Origin: Rikenellaceae bacterium
GTDB taxonomy: Bacteria > Bacteroidota > Bacteroidia > Bacteroidales > Rikenellaceae
Direction: 5' to 3'
Assembly: GCA_020859745.1 (NCBI GenBank)
Contig: JAJBVQ010000230.1
Span: 1 to 6,042, forward strand
DNA length: 6,042 nucleotides
Below are positions 1 to 5,943 of this stretch, one piece after another (the first letter of the stretch is position 1; each line of letters begins with the position of its first letter). A model generated the notes under the pieces. That model did no database searches. It was not told the DNA's origin and saw nothing but the letters and a program-made list of their open reading frames with translations. The position numbers were made by a program, and so were the translations under genes.

Positions 1-60
1 GTCCCTTTCTTGAAAGAAAGGGACCCAAAGAACTTTTGAGATAGCTACGCTACTCCTTAG
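1..60 (+). repeat. Repeat arm 1: terminal hairpin, spacer and small hairpin
   Basis: Hairpin 1-24 has stem GTCCCTTTCTT / AAGAAAGGGAC with loop GA. The spacer CCAAAGAACTTTT (25-37) follows. The small hairpin pairs GAG (38-40) and TAGC (42-45) with GCTA (49-52) and CTC (53-55), with A41 bulged and loop TAC. The stretch GCTACGCTACTCCTTAG (44-60) recurs exactly, inverted, in arm 4. The outer arm seen in the other copies is cut off by the window start. Confidence 0.8.
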
Positions 61-89
61 ACTCCGTAATCCTCTGTCTTTGCAATTCG

Positions 90-163
90 CTTTTGGGTCG
101 GAGCAATAAGGCAACTCAGGCGTTGCATAGCTTAAGAGTTGCCTTATTGCTCCCGGCCCAAAG
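90..163. repeat. Central long hairpin of element 1
   Basis: Left arm 90-117 pairs with right arm 136-163 around an 18-nt loop (118-135). The upper part, AGCAATAAGGCAACTC with its complement GAGTTGCCTTATTGCT, is perfect over 16 bp. The lower part (TTTTGGGTCGG against CCGGCCCAAA) has one bulge and one T/G wobble-type mismatch. There is no U-tract on either side, so it is not a canonical intrinsic terminator. It aligns with the central hairpin of element 2 (TTTT, GGGT, CGGA, and CTC closing the loop). Confidence 0.85.
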
Positions 164-199
164 GGAAGGTTTCAGTAACTGGGTACCCGGCAGGCCCAA

Positions 200-287
200 G
201 AGATGCGCAAGCATCTCAAAAAGTTTTTTTGGTTCTTTTTGTTCACAAAAAGAACAGTACCCTCCTGAGGGTAGTAATAAACGAACG
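200..287 (-). repeat. Repeat arm 2 (inverted) with outer arm
   Basis: Read on the minus strand, the outer arm is CGTTCGTTTATTACTACCC (287-269) and contains a 7-bp hairpin (258-273, TACCCTC/GAGGGTA). Next is hairpin 232-255 (stem GTTCTTTTTGT / ACAAAAAGAAC, 2-nt loop), then an A-rich spacer ending in CTTTTTGAG. The last part is a small hairpin at 200-217, stem GAGATGC/GCATCTC, whose loop reads GCAA on the + strand. The outer arm ends 17 bases before the DUF2721 start codon. Confidence 0.8.
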
Positions 288-304
288 ATTAAAACAAACA
301 GGAT

Positions 305-709
305 ATGGAAGAACTGACACTGACGACCCCATCGATCCTTTTCTCGGCCATCTCGCTGCTGATGCTGGCCTACACCAACCGGTTCCTCGCCTACGCGCAG
401 GTGATCCGCAACCTCACCGCCCAGCACGACCAAAATCCCACCCCCGTAACCCGCAAGCAGATCGAGAACCTCCGCAAGCGGCTCTACATGTCCCGTTCCA
501 TGCAAGTCTTCGGCGTCGCGAGCCTGTTCCTGTGCGTCGTTTGTACGCTCCTTATATATGTAGGTTTCCAGACTGCCGCCGTCTGGACTTTCGGCGTGGC
601 CTTATTGCTGCTCATCATCTCGCTGGGCATCTCGATACAGGAGATGCGGATCTCCGTCCGCGCGTTGGAGTACCATCTCGACCGTGCCGAGAATAGCCAT
701 AAATCGTAG
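305..709 (+). CDS. DUF2721 family small integral membrane protein
   Basis: The product is 134 aa, close to the usual length for DUF2721 proteins, whose function is unknown. Three hydrophobic helices are evident: residues about 9-28, 66-87 and 91-113. Between helices 1 and 2 lies a polar, basic segment (about 31-64) rich in Arg, Lys and Gln. The stretch TNRFLAYAQVIRNL (24-37), just after helix 1, is the feature I associate with this family, and the short charged tail RALEYHLDRAE (119-129) also fits. It should sit in the inner membrane. ATG at 305 is the first in-frame start that keeps helix 1 whole. No strong Shine-Dalgarno is seen, only AGGAT touching the start. The gene stands alone between two repeat elements: element 1 ends at 287, and its stop codon TAG (707-709) lies inside the outer arm of element 2. 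No -7 box was found in the 17-base gap, so its promoter is in or beyond element 1. Confidence 0.8.
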   Translation: MEELTLTTPSILFSAISLLMLAYTNRFLAYAQVIRNLTAQHDQNPTPVTRKQIENLRKRLYMSRSMQVFGVASLFLCVVCTLLIYVGFQTAAVWTFGVALLLLIISLGISIQEMRISVRALEYHLDRAENSHKS

Positions 710-793
710 GTTTATTCGCATAGTGCTGTATGGAACCGTACCTTTTCTGAAGAAAAGGTACCCAAAAGACTTTTCAAGGATGCTGCGCATCCT
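705..793 (+). repeat. Repeat arm 3
   Basis: The outer arm (705-737) contains GTATGGAACCG just before the hairpin. Hairpin 738-761 has stem GTACCTTTTCT / AGAAAAGGTAC and loop GA. The spacer CCAAAAGACTTTTC follows (762-775). The small hairpin 777-793 has stem AGGATGC/GCATCCT and loop TGC. All parts match the plan of arms 1, 4 and 5, although the stem bases differ. Confidence 0.8.
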
Positions 794-812
794 AAATCTA
801 TCAACGCCTCAG

Positions 813-888
813 CTCTTTTAGGGTGCGGAAAAGGGGCCGCTCATGTAGTTATTACATCGAGCGGCCCCTTTTCCGCACCCTAAAAGAG
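813..888. repeat. Central long hairpin of element 2 (perfect 30-bp stem)
   Basis: Bases 813-842 are the exact reverse complement of 859-888. The apex continues as ATGTA (843-847) paired with TACAT (853-857) around loop GTTAT, with C858 bulged, giving about 35 bp. Outside the stem, GCCTCA (806-811) and TGAGCC (890-895) extend the pairing imperfectly. No U-run follows on either strand. Confidence 0.9.
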
Positions 889-905
889 TTGAGCCTTTCG
901 GCAGA

Positions 906-997
906 CTAAGGAGTAGCGTAGCTATCTGAAAATTTCTTTGGTTCTTTCTTTTTAAAGAAAGAACAGTCACACACGACACTGTGCAAAATAACCTACG
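906..997 (-). repeat. Repeat arm 4 (inverted)
   Basis: On the + strand CTAAGGAGTAGCGTAGC (906-922) is the inverse of GCTACGCTACTCCTTAG in arm 1. It forms a small hairpin TAGC (914-917) / GCTA (921-924). The inverted spacer follows, then hairpin 941-964 (stem GTTCTTTCTTT / AAAGAAAGAAC, 2-nt loop TT) and the outer arm up to 997. Confidence 0.8.
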
Positions 998-1006
998 GTT
1001 TCAGTG

Positions 1007-2680
1007 TTACCCCGCCACAAAAAGGATCAGCAGCTGCGCCGTCAGGATGCGCAGGAACATCGTCAGCGGATAGACCGTCGCATACCCCACCGACGGCAGG
1101 TCGTTGCCCGCCACAGCGTTCGAATAGGCCAGCGCGGGCGGGTCCGTCATACTTCCCGCCAGCAAGCCCGCCAGGGTAAAGTAGTTGATCTTGTAGAACA
1201 GCCGCCCGATAACTCCCACCAGCAGCAGCGGCACCATCGTGATGATAACCCCGTAGCCGATCCACTTGTATCCGCCGCCGTCCACGATCGTCTCCACGAA
1301 ACCTTCGCCGGCCCCCAGTCCCACGCCCGCCAGGAACAGGGCGATACCGATCTCGCGCAGCATCAGATTGGCGCTCATCGTCGTGTAGGTCACCACCTTG
1401 TACTGCGGCCCGAAGCGGCTGATCAGAATTGAGACGATCAGCGGGCCGCCCGCCAACCCCAGCTTGAGCGGCTGCGGAATGCCCGGCAGCATGATCGGAA
1501 TACTTCCCAGCAGCACCCCCAGGAAAATTCCGATAAAGATCGGGATCAGGTTCGGCTCGCGCAGCCTGCGCATCGAGTTCCCCAGCACCTTGGTAGCCTC
1601 TGCCACGCCCGTTTCGGTGCCTACCACCGTCACCCGGTCGCCCATCTGGAGATGCAGGTTCCGGTTGGCCACCAGATCCACCCCGGCGCGGTTCACCCGC
1701 GTGATATTGATGCCGTACGTGCTCCGCAGCCGCAAGTCGCCCAGCCGTTTGCCGTTCAGCTCCGGTTTGGTGATCATCACCCGGCGCGAGATGTACTGGC
1801 TGTCCAGCTTCTCCCACTCCGAGAAATCCATGTCGATTTTATGGCCGAGGAACGCCACCAGCGCCTCCTCGTCCTTGTGGGCCGCGATCACGAAGAGCTT
1901 GTCCCCGAGATTCAGCTCCGTATTGTTGCTGGCGATCTCCGTGCGCCCATCCGACTGGTGGCACACGCGCGAGATCACGAACGTGCGGTCGATCAGGCAC
2001 GAGATGTCCCCGACATTGCGCCCCGCGATCACCGGATTCTCCAGCACGATCGAAATGCGCTGCGCCCCGCTGTCATCCTGTTCGCCGGCGCCTGCCGCCG
2101 CAGCCTCCTTGTCCAGCCGGATGCGGAAGAAAAAGCGCATGGCCATGATCGAGACGATGATCCCGATCACCCCCAGCGGATAGGCCACGGCATAACCGAG
2201 CGGAATGGACGGGTCGTTGATGCCCGTCATATCGCTGTACGCCTGCTGCGCGGCCCCCAGTCCCGGGGTGTTGGTCACGGCACCTGAAAGGATACCCACC
2301 ATCGTAGTGATCGGTATCCCGGTTGCCACGTGCAGGATATAGGCGATAGCCACGCCGAGGAAAACGATGGCCGTAGCCAGCATATTGAGGGTGAAGCCCC
2401 CTTTTTTGAGCGACGAGAAGAAACTGGGTCCCACCTGCAACCCGATCGAGTAGACGAACAGGATCAGGCCGAACTCCTTGACGAAATGCAGGGTCGAAGG
2501 GTCGATCCGCATGCCGAAATGGCTCAGGGCGATGCCGACGAACAGGATCCAGGTAATGCCCAGCGAGATGCCGGCTATCTTGATCTTCCCCAGGGCGATC
2601 CCCACGGCGACCACCAGGGCGATCAGCAGGATCGAGTGGGCCACGCCGCCGCCGAAAAAGAGGTTGTTAATCCATTCCAT
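1007..2680 (-). CDS. AspT/YidE/YbjL-type transporter with two RCK_C domains (aspartate:alanine exchanger family)
   Basis: The 557-aa length and domain order match the aspartate:alanine exchanger (AAEx) family, whose characterised member AspT swaps aspartate for alanine across the inner membrane. Residues 1-185 form a hydrophobic half. A soluble centre holds two tandem RCK_C/TrkA_C-like domains at about 209-287 and 297-370, each with a GD-K/R-hydrophobic strand (LNLGDKLFVIAA near 256-267, LQMGDRVTVVG near 344-354). Residues 378-557 form a second hydrophobic half. The halves are internal repeats: AVTNTPGLGAAQQA (134-147) corresponds to GSMTDPPALAYSNA (509-522), and GYAVAYPLGVIG (162-173) to GYATVYPLTMFL (532-543). 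The RCK_C pair suggests ligand gating. The substrate cannot be told from sequence, and many Bacteroidota homologues are uncharacterised. The ATG at 2680 precedes the first helix directly and sits about 25 nt from the expected transcription start. The gene appears monocistronic and intact. Confidence 0.88.
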   Translation of the reverse strand: MEWINNLFFGGGVAHSILLIALVVAVGIALGKIKIAGISLGITWILFVGIALSHFGMRIDPSTLHFVKEFGLILFVYSIGLQVGPSFFSSLKKGGFTLNMLATAIVFLGVAIAYILHVATGIPITTMVGILSGAVTNTPGLGAAQQAYSDMTGINDPSIPLGYAVAYPLGVIGIIVSIMAMRFFFRIRLDKEAAAAGAGEQDDSGAQRISIVLENPVIAGRNVGDISCLIDRTFVISRVCHQSDGRTEIASNNTELNLGDKLFVIAAHKDEEALVAFLGHKIDMDFSEWEKLDSQYISRRVMITKPELNGKRLGDLRLRSTYGINITRVNRAGVDLVANRNLHLQMGDRVTVVGTETGVAEATKVLGNSMRRLREPNLIPIFIGIFLGVLLGSIPIMLPGIPQPLKLGLAGGPLIVSILISRFGPQYKVVTYTTMSANLMLREIGIALFLAGVGLGAGEGFVETIVDGGGYKWIGYGVIITMVPLLLVGVIGRLFYKINYFTLAGLLAGSMTDPPALAYSNAVAGNDLPSVGYATVYPLTMFLRILTAQLLILFVAG

Positions 2681-2711
2681 AATATATTCCCGAAGTGTGA
2701 AAAAGGAGCGA

Positions 2712-2743
2712 CAAAGGTACTCTTTTATTTAGTTTTTAAGAAA
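2712..2743 (-). promoter_or_regulatory. Bacteroidota-type promoter of the AspT-like gene
   Basis: On the minus strand the -7 box is TACCTTTG (2719-2712), a full match to TAnnTTTG. A 20-base AT-rich spacer separates it from TTTC (2743-2740), a 3/4 match to the TTTG -33 box. Transcription would start near 2705, giving a leader of about 25 nt. Confidence 0.7.
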
Positions 2744-2789
2744 TCTTAATATTATCTCTTCTTTTTGCACAAGGGATTCGCGGTAATGT

Positions 2790-2838
2790 AAAAAAGGTTC
2801 CGCCCCGGCCTATTCCAACGGGAATAAACCGGGGCGGA
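2790..2838 (-). terminator. Intrinsic terminator of the exported barrel gene
   Basis: TCCGCCCCGGCCTATTCC (2799-2816) faces GGAATAAACCGGGGCGGA (2821-2838) around a 4-base loop. In minus-strand RNA the two internal mismatches become U-G wobbles, so all 18 pairs can form, and the stem is followed after CC by a run of six U (2795-2790). In + strand RNA the same positions are C/A mismatches with no U-tract. It lies 28 bases after the stop codon of the gene at 2866-3618, and its U-run is about 47 bases upstream of the AspT-like promoter, so it insulates the two co-directional genes. Confidence 0.85.
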
Positions 2839-2865
2839 GCACTGATGTAAAAAGACTGTCTTCCG

Positions 2866-3618
2866 TTAGTGAAGGTATTTGTCATACCAGTTCACCTCGC
2901 GGCCCGTGCTGGTCCTGCCGTCTTTGAGCACCTTGCCCACTTTGAGCTTGATCCCGGCGCTCACCGCACCGGTGAAGCCGTAGCCCCCTTCGACGAAGAA
3001 GCAGAAATTCCCTTTGCCCATCTCGACCCCCACCGGCGAGACTTGGTAAGCGAAGATCGCCTTGGCCGACTGGTCCACGTCGACCGAGACCCAGCGGTTG
3101 CCCAGCCCCACGCCAACCCCGGCGCGCGTATAGACCGACAGCCAGTTGTTCCGCACCCAGTTGATGCGCAGGCTGGGAAGAATGGTGAACCAGTCGTCCT
3201 TCTGGCCGTTCTGGGTCACATTCCGGAACTCCTGCCGCCCTTTGGTATGCGAATAGACGAACGGGACATTGAGCTCCAGCCACGGCGTGATCTCATAGTT
3301 GATCCCGATGCTGATAGGCCCGATGCTGCTGGTAATATGCCCCGCAGGCACATTATGGGCGCCCGGCGAGTTGTTTTCCACGAAAGGGAACCGCTTGTTG
3401 GCATAGCTGTCGTACGAAGTCACCGCGGAGTACCCGTAGCCGACCGTGACGGCGATACGGCTCCGGCGCACTTCCTGCGGCTGGACGTAAACTTTTTTGC
3501 CCGTGGAGTCCGTCACGCGCGGCGTGAACGGCGTAATGGTGCGCCCCTTCTGGGCGTAAGCCCCTCCGGCGGAAAGCATCACCCCTGCCAGGGCGAACAA
3601 TATCAGTCTGGATTTCAT
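2866..3618 (-). CDS. Exported protein, probable outer-membrane beta-barrel
   Basis: The product is 250 aa. It starts with a clear Sec signal peptide: MKSR, a hydrophobic core to about residue 18, then GGAYA with likely cleavage between A22 and Q23. The mature part is rich in alternating polar/hydrophobic and aromatic stretches typical of small porin-like barrels, for example RIAVTVGYGYSAV, SIGPISIGINYEITPWLEL, LRINWVRNNWLSVYTRAG and FCFFVEGGYGFTGAVSAG, with short turns between them. I recognise no specific family. The C-terminus (YDKYLH) runs past the last probable strand and lacks the terminal aromatic residue common in barrels, so a different exported beta-rich fold is possible. The frame is open upstream to 3936, but that extension would overlap the divergent TolC gene and its promoter. 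ATG at 3618 is preferred because of the signal peptide and the -7 box 50 bases upstream. A terminator follows at 2790-2838. Confidence 0.65.
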   Translation of the reverse strand: MKSRLILFALAGVMLSAGGAYAQKGRTITPFTPRVTDSTGKKVYVQPQEVRRSRIAVTVGYGYSAVTSYDSYANKRFPFVENNSPGAHNVPAGHITSSIGPISIGINYEITPWLELNVPFVYSHTKGRQEFRNVTQNGQKDDWFTILPSLRINWVRNNWLSVYTRAGVGVGLGNRWVSVDVDQSAKAIFAYQVSPVGVEMGKGNFCFFVEGGYGFTGAVSAGIKLKVGKVLKDGRTSTGREVNWYDKYLH

Positions 3619-3666
3619 GATTATGCGGATCGTTTTTAAGTTAGTAGTCATTCGATCGTAGTCTCC

Positions 3667-3674
3667 CAAAGTTA
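3667..3674 (-). promoter_or_regulatory. -7 promoter box for the exported barrel gene
   Basis: TAACTTTG on the minus strand (3674-3667) fully matches TAnnTTTG. No TTTG lies 19-21 bases upstream, so the -33 element is weak or the promoter depends on an activator. The expected start near 3660 gives a leader of about 40 nt. Confidence 0.55.
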
Positions 3675-3682
3675 GCGTTAAA

Positions 3683-3713
3683 TTTGAAATTTCCTGCATA
3701 TTTCGTAACATTG
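3683..3713 (+). promoter_or_regulatory. Promoter of the TolC-HlyD operon
   Basis: TTTG (3683-3686) is followed, after a 19-base spacer, by TAACATTG (3706-3713), which matches TAnnTTTG at five of six fixed positions. Transcription would begin near 3720, leaving a leader of roughly 14 nt before the ATG at 3734. It overlaps the presumed upstream part of the divergent promoter at 3667-3674. Confidence 0.6.
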
Positions 3714-3733
3714 TCCATAGAATCGCCTGTTTT

Positions 3734-5011
3734 ATGATCCGAATTGTTATCTCTGCTCTGCTTCTGTCGGCCTGTGCTTCGGCGTCGGCCCAGGACGCCG
3801 TATTGACCCTGGAAGGGTGCCGCGAGGCGGCCGTCGCCCGGTCGCCGCTCACGGTACGCCGCGATCTGGCGGGGCAAAAACGGCAGGCCAAAGACCGGGC
3901 GGCTTCCTCGGCCCTGATCCCGCAGCTGGAGGTCAATGCACAGGGGAGTTACCAGAACGAGGTGCCCAAGTTTCCCGGCGACCTGCCGCTGCCGGTAGCC
4001 ATCGACCTGCCCCGCGACCAGTACAAAGCCGCGGTGGATCTCAACCAGGTCATCTACGGGGGGAGCAGCGTCCGCAATACCAAGCGGGCGAACGCGGCGG
4101 CGGAACAGGTGGAGACGGCTTCGCTGGACGTTCAGCTCGACCGGCTTCGGGACCGGATCAATGCCACATATATCGACCTGTTGCTCACGGACCGGCAGCT
4201 GGAGGTCAATGCCCTGATGCGGCAGACGCTGGCGGCGGACAGGAAGGTCGTGGAGGCGCAGGTGGCGCACGGGACGGCCACGGGCGGAACGCAGGCCGGA
4301 CTGACGGCCCGGATGCTGGAACTGGAACAGCAGCGGGCGGAGTTGCAGGGGACGCGGGCCAAGCTGGCGGAGGCCTTATCGGTGCTGACGGGGATGACGG
4401 TGACGGAGACGACGGTATTGCAGGTTCCGGCGATCCCGTCGGGGGTTCCGGGGCAGGAGGGGTCTCTGCACCGGACGGAACTGGAACTGTACGCCCGCCA
4501 GCGAGACCAGATCGACACGCAGAACCGGTTGCTGAACAGCAAGTCCAATCCGAAGCTGTCGCTGTTCGCAAGCGGCGGATACGGCCGGCCGGGGTATAAT
4601 TTCCTCGACCGCGATTTCGCGCCCATGGCCATCGGGGGGCTTCGGTTCAACATGCCGCTGACGGGCTGGGACGCCACGCAGAAAGAGAAACGGGCCAACC
4701 GGATCGCAAGTCAGGACATCGACCAGCAGCAGCGCGATTTCGAGCGGAACGTTTCGATCGAAACGGAGCAGTACAGGACGGACATCGGTAAATTGCAGGA
4801 GGTGACGGCGATGGACCCGCAGATCGTGGCGGCGCGGACGGCGGTCCGCGAACGGGCCTTGGCGCAGCTCAAGGGGGGGATCATCACGGATTCGGAGTAC
4901 CTGACGGAGTTCAACAACGAAGCGCAGGCGCGGGTCAATGCGCAGGTGAACGCCTTGCGACTGGTGCAGGCCTGGATCAACTACGACGCCGCACGGGGCA
5001 TTTACAAATAG
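3734..5011 (+). CDS. TolC family outer-membrane efflux channel
   Basis: At 425 aa it has the usual length for TolC/OEP-family proteins, which trimerise into an outer-membrane barrel with a long periplasmic alpha-helical tunnel. LTLEGCREAAVARSP (24-38) is the typical N-terminal family opening. The two structural repeats are visible. Repeat 1 has the strand region YKAAVDLNQVIYGG (97-110) and long helices at about 111-218 (NTKRANAAAEQVETASLDVQ onward). Repeat 2 has GGLRFNMPLTGW (301-312) and helices to about 418, ending in NALRLVQAWINYDAARGIY. The N-terminus is an export signal. MIRIVISALLLSAC could be a lipobox with Cys14 lipidated, as in many OEP proteins, or cleavage could follow ASAQ near residue 20. 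It is first in a two-gene operon, 22 bases before the HlyD gene, under the promoter at 3683-3713. The transported substrate is unknown. Confidence 0.88.
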   Translation: MIRIVISALLLSACASASAQDAVLTLEGCREAAVARSPLTVRRDLAGQKRQAKDRAASSALIPQLEVNAQGSYQNEVPKFPGDLPLPVAIDLPRDQYKAAVDLNQVIYGGSSVRNTKRANAAAEQVETASLDVQLDRLRDRINATYIDLLLTDRQLEVNALMRQTLAADRKVVEAQVAHGTATGGTQAGLTARMLELEQQRAELQGTRAKLAEALSVLTGMTVTETTVLQVPAIPSGVPGQEGSLHRTELELYARQRDQIDTQNRLLNSKSNPKLSLFASGGYGRPGYNFLDRDFAPMAIGGLRFNMPLTGWDATQKEKRANRIASQDIDQQQRDFERNVSIETEQYRTDIGKLQEVTAMDPQIVAARTAVRERALAQLKGGIITDSEYLTEFNNEAQARVNAQVNALRLVQAWINYDAARGIYK

Positions 5012-5033
5012 CATACTGTCAACACAGGGATAT

Positions 5034-5942
5034 ATGAACAGAAGTTTTTCGATCGGGGCTGCGGCCTTGCTGGGGGTGTGGGGCACAATCTCCTGCACGC
5101 GGGGACCGAAGCCGGATGCGTACGGCAATTTCGAGGCGGTGGAGGTCGTCGTTTCGGCGGACGGTAATGGCAAGTTGCTGGAATTCAACGTGGACGAAGG
5201 TTACAAGCTCCACCGGGGCGAGATCGTGGGCTGGGTGGACACCACGCAGCTGGTGTTGCAGCGCAACCAGCTCAGAGGGGAGATCGCGGTGCTGCGGGCG
5301 CAGCTGCCGGAAAAGGAGAAGCAGCTGGACGTGGTGCGCGAGCAGCTGGCCAAGACCAAACACGAGCTGGCGCGGTACAAGGGGCTGGCGGATGCGGATG
5401 CTTCGACGGCGCAGCAGGTGGACAACCTTTCGTATGATGCGGAGGTATTGCAGAAGCAACTGGACGCCGAGGAGTCGACCCTCGATATCCAGACGCGCAC
5501 TTTGCTGGCGCGGATGGAGCCGCTGCGGCAGCAGATCCTGCAAGTGCAGGATCGTATCGACAATGCGTATGTGGTGAACCCGGTGGCGGGAACGGTGTTG
5601 GCGAAATATGCGGAGCAGCACGAACTGGCGGCGATCGGCAAGCCGCTTTACAAGGTGGCGAACCTGGACACGCTGATCCTGCGGGCTTATATCGAGGAGC
5701 CGCAACTGACTCAGGTGCGGCTGGGGCAATCGGTGCGGGTACTGGTGGACAGCACGTATGCGGGCAATGCGGCTTTCACGGGGCGCATCGGCTGGATCGC
5801 GGACAAGGCGGAGTTCACGCCGAAGGTGATCCAAACGAAGGATGAACGGGCTAACTTGGTCTATGCCCTCAAAATCTATGTGGCTAACCCGGGCCCGCTC
5901 AAAATCGGAATGCCGGCCGAAGTCTATTTCAATAATAATTAA
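5034..5942 (+). CDS. HlyD/YbhG-type periplasmic adaptor (membrane fusion protein)
   Basis: The 302-aa product bridges an inner-membrane pump and a TolC channel. The first lipoyl half-motif lies at about 35-68 (VVVSADGNGKLLEFNVDEG, with GEIVGWVD). A long helical hairpin follows (about 72-178), rich in Gln, Glu, Leu and Lys. The second lipoyl half is VVNPVAGTVLAKYAEQHELA (180-199), followed by a beta-barrel domain. The C-terminal stretch FTPKVIQTKDERANLVYALK (261-280) with KIGMPAEVYF (290-299) is typical of adaptors encoded beside ABC-2 exporters such as the YbhG group. The N-terminus looks like a lipoprotein signal ending TISC (Cys21), although Thr at -3 is not the usual Leu, so the protein may be anchored by lipid rather than a transmembrane helix. 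It is probably co-transcribed with the TolC gene 22 bases upstream. No pump gene follows within the window; a repeat element starts two bases after its stop. Confidence 0.87.
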   Translation: MNRSFSIGAAALLGVWGTISCTRGPKPDAYGNFEAVEVVVSADGNGKLLEFNVDEGYKLHRGEIVGWVDTTQLVLQRNQLRGEIAVLRAQLPEKEKQLDVVREQLAKTKHELARYKGLADADASTAQQVDNLSYDAEVLQKQLDAEESTLDIQTRTLLARMEPLRQQILQVQDRIDNAYVVNPVAGTVLAKYAEQHELAAIGKPLYKVANLDTLILRAYIEEPQLTQVRLGQSVRVLVDSTYAGNAAFTGRIGWIADKAEFTPKVIQTKDERANLVYALKIYVANPGPLKIGMPAEVYFNNN

Positions 5943-5943
5943 C

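Larger units (their letters stand above)
1..287. repeat. Composite inverted-repeat element, copy 1 (left end outside window)
   Basis: Two inverted arms (1-60 and 200-287) flank a long central hairpin (90-163). From the left the order is an 11-bp hairpin (1-24), spacer CCAAAGAACTTTT, a small hairpin at 38-55, the central hairpin, a small hairpin at 200-217, the inverted spacer, an 11-bp hairpin at 232-255, and an outer arm ending near 287. The left outer arm, about 32 nt in the other copies, lies before base 1, so the full element would be about 320 nt. No convincing gene lies in it. Reading frames through it lack family features and run across the palindromes. It resembles paired REP (BIME) or MITE architecture, but I do not recognise a named family. 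Confidence 0.8.
705..997. repeat. Composite inverted-repeat element, copy 2 (complete, about 293 bp)
   Basis: This is the only copy seen whole. The outer arms are imperfect inverted repeats: 705-725 (CGTAGGTTTATTCGCATAGTG) against 977-997, whose reverse complement reads CGTAGGTTATTTTGCACAGTG when gaps are allowed. Inside each lies a 24-nt hairpin (738-761 and 941-964), a spacer and a small hairpin, and in the middle a perfect 30-bp stem (813-842/859-888). It fills the gap between the convergent DUF2721 and transporter genes, overlapping the last codons of the first and stopping 10 bases short of the second. I saw no target-site duplication and no reading frame worth calling. Confidence 0.85.

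Noticed and set aside
116..696. Open frames on both strands through element 1 and the DUF2721 gene (116-505 minus, 139-696 plus)
   Set aside because: They run through the palindromes, lack any domain, are Arg/Pro/His-rich, and overlap the DUF2721 gene, whose three-helix pattern is convincing.
738..964. Simple bidirectional rho-independent terminator pair
   Set aside because: None of the hairpins is followed directly by a U-run on either strand, and the conserved spacer and second hairpin would be unexplained.
1..997. CRISPR array
   Set aside because: Repeats are inverted, imperfect and irregularly spaced with internal hairpins; there are no regular spacers and no cas gene.
705..997. Classic insertion sequence
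   Set aside because: No transposase reading frame fits in 293 bp and no target-site duplication was seen. A non-autonomous MITE remains possible.
993..2287. Long frames opposite to or shifted within the AspT-like gene
   Set aside because: Low-complexity Arg/Gly/Asp/His-rich translations typical of GC-rich shadow frames; the 557-aa frame carries clear family motifs.
3619..3936. N-terminal extension of the exported barrel protein up to 3936
   Set aside because: It would overlap the divergent TolC gene and both promoters and would bury the signal peptide inside the protein.
3817..5834. Other long frames over the TolC and HlyD genes, both strands
   Set aside because: Gly/Ala/Pro/Arg-rich shadows with no recognisable domain; TolC and HlyD translations are intact family members.
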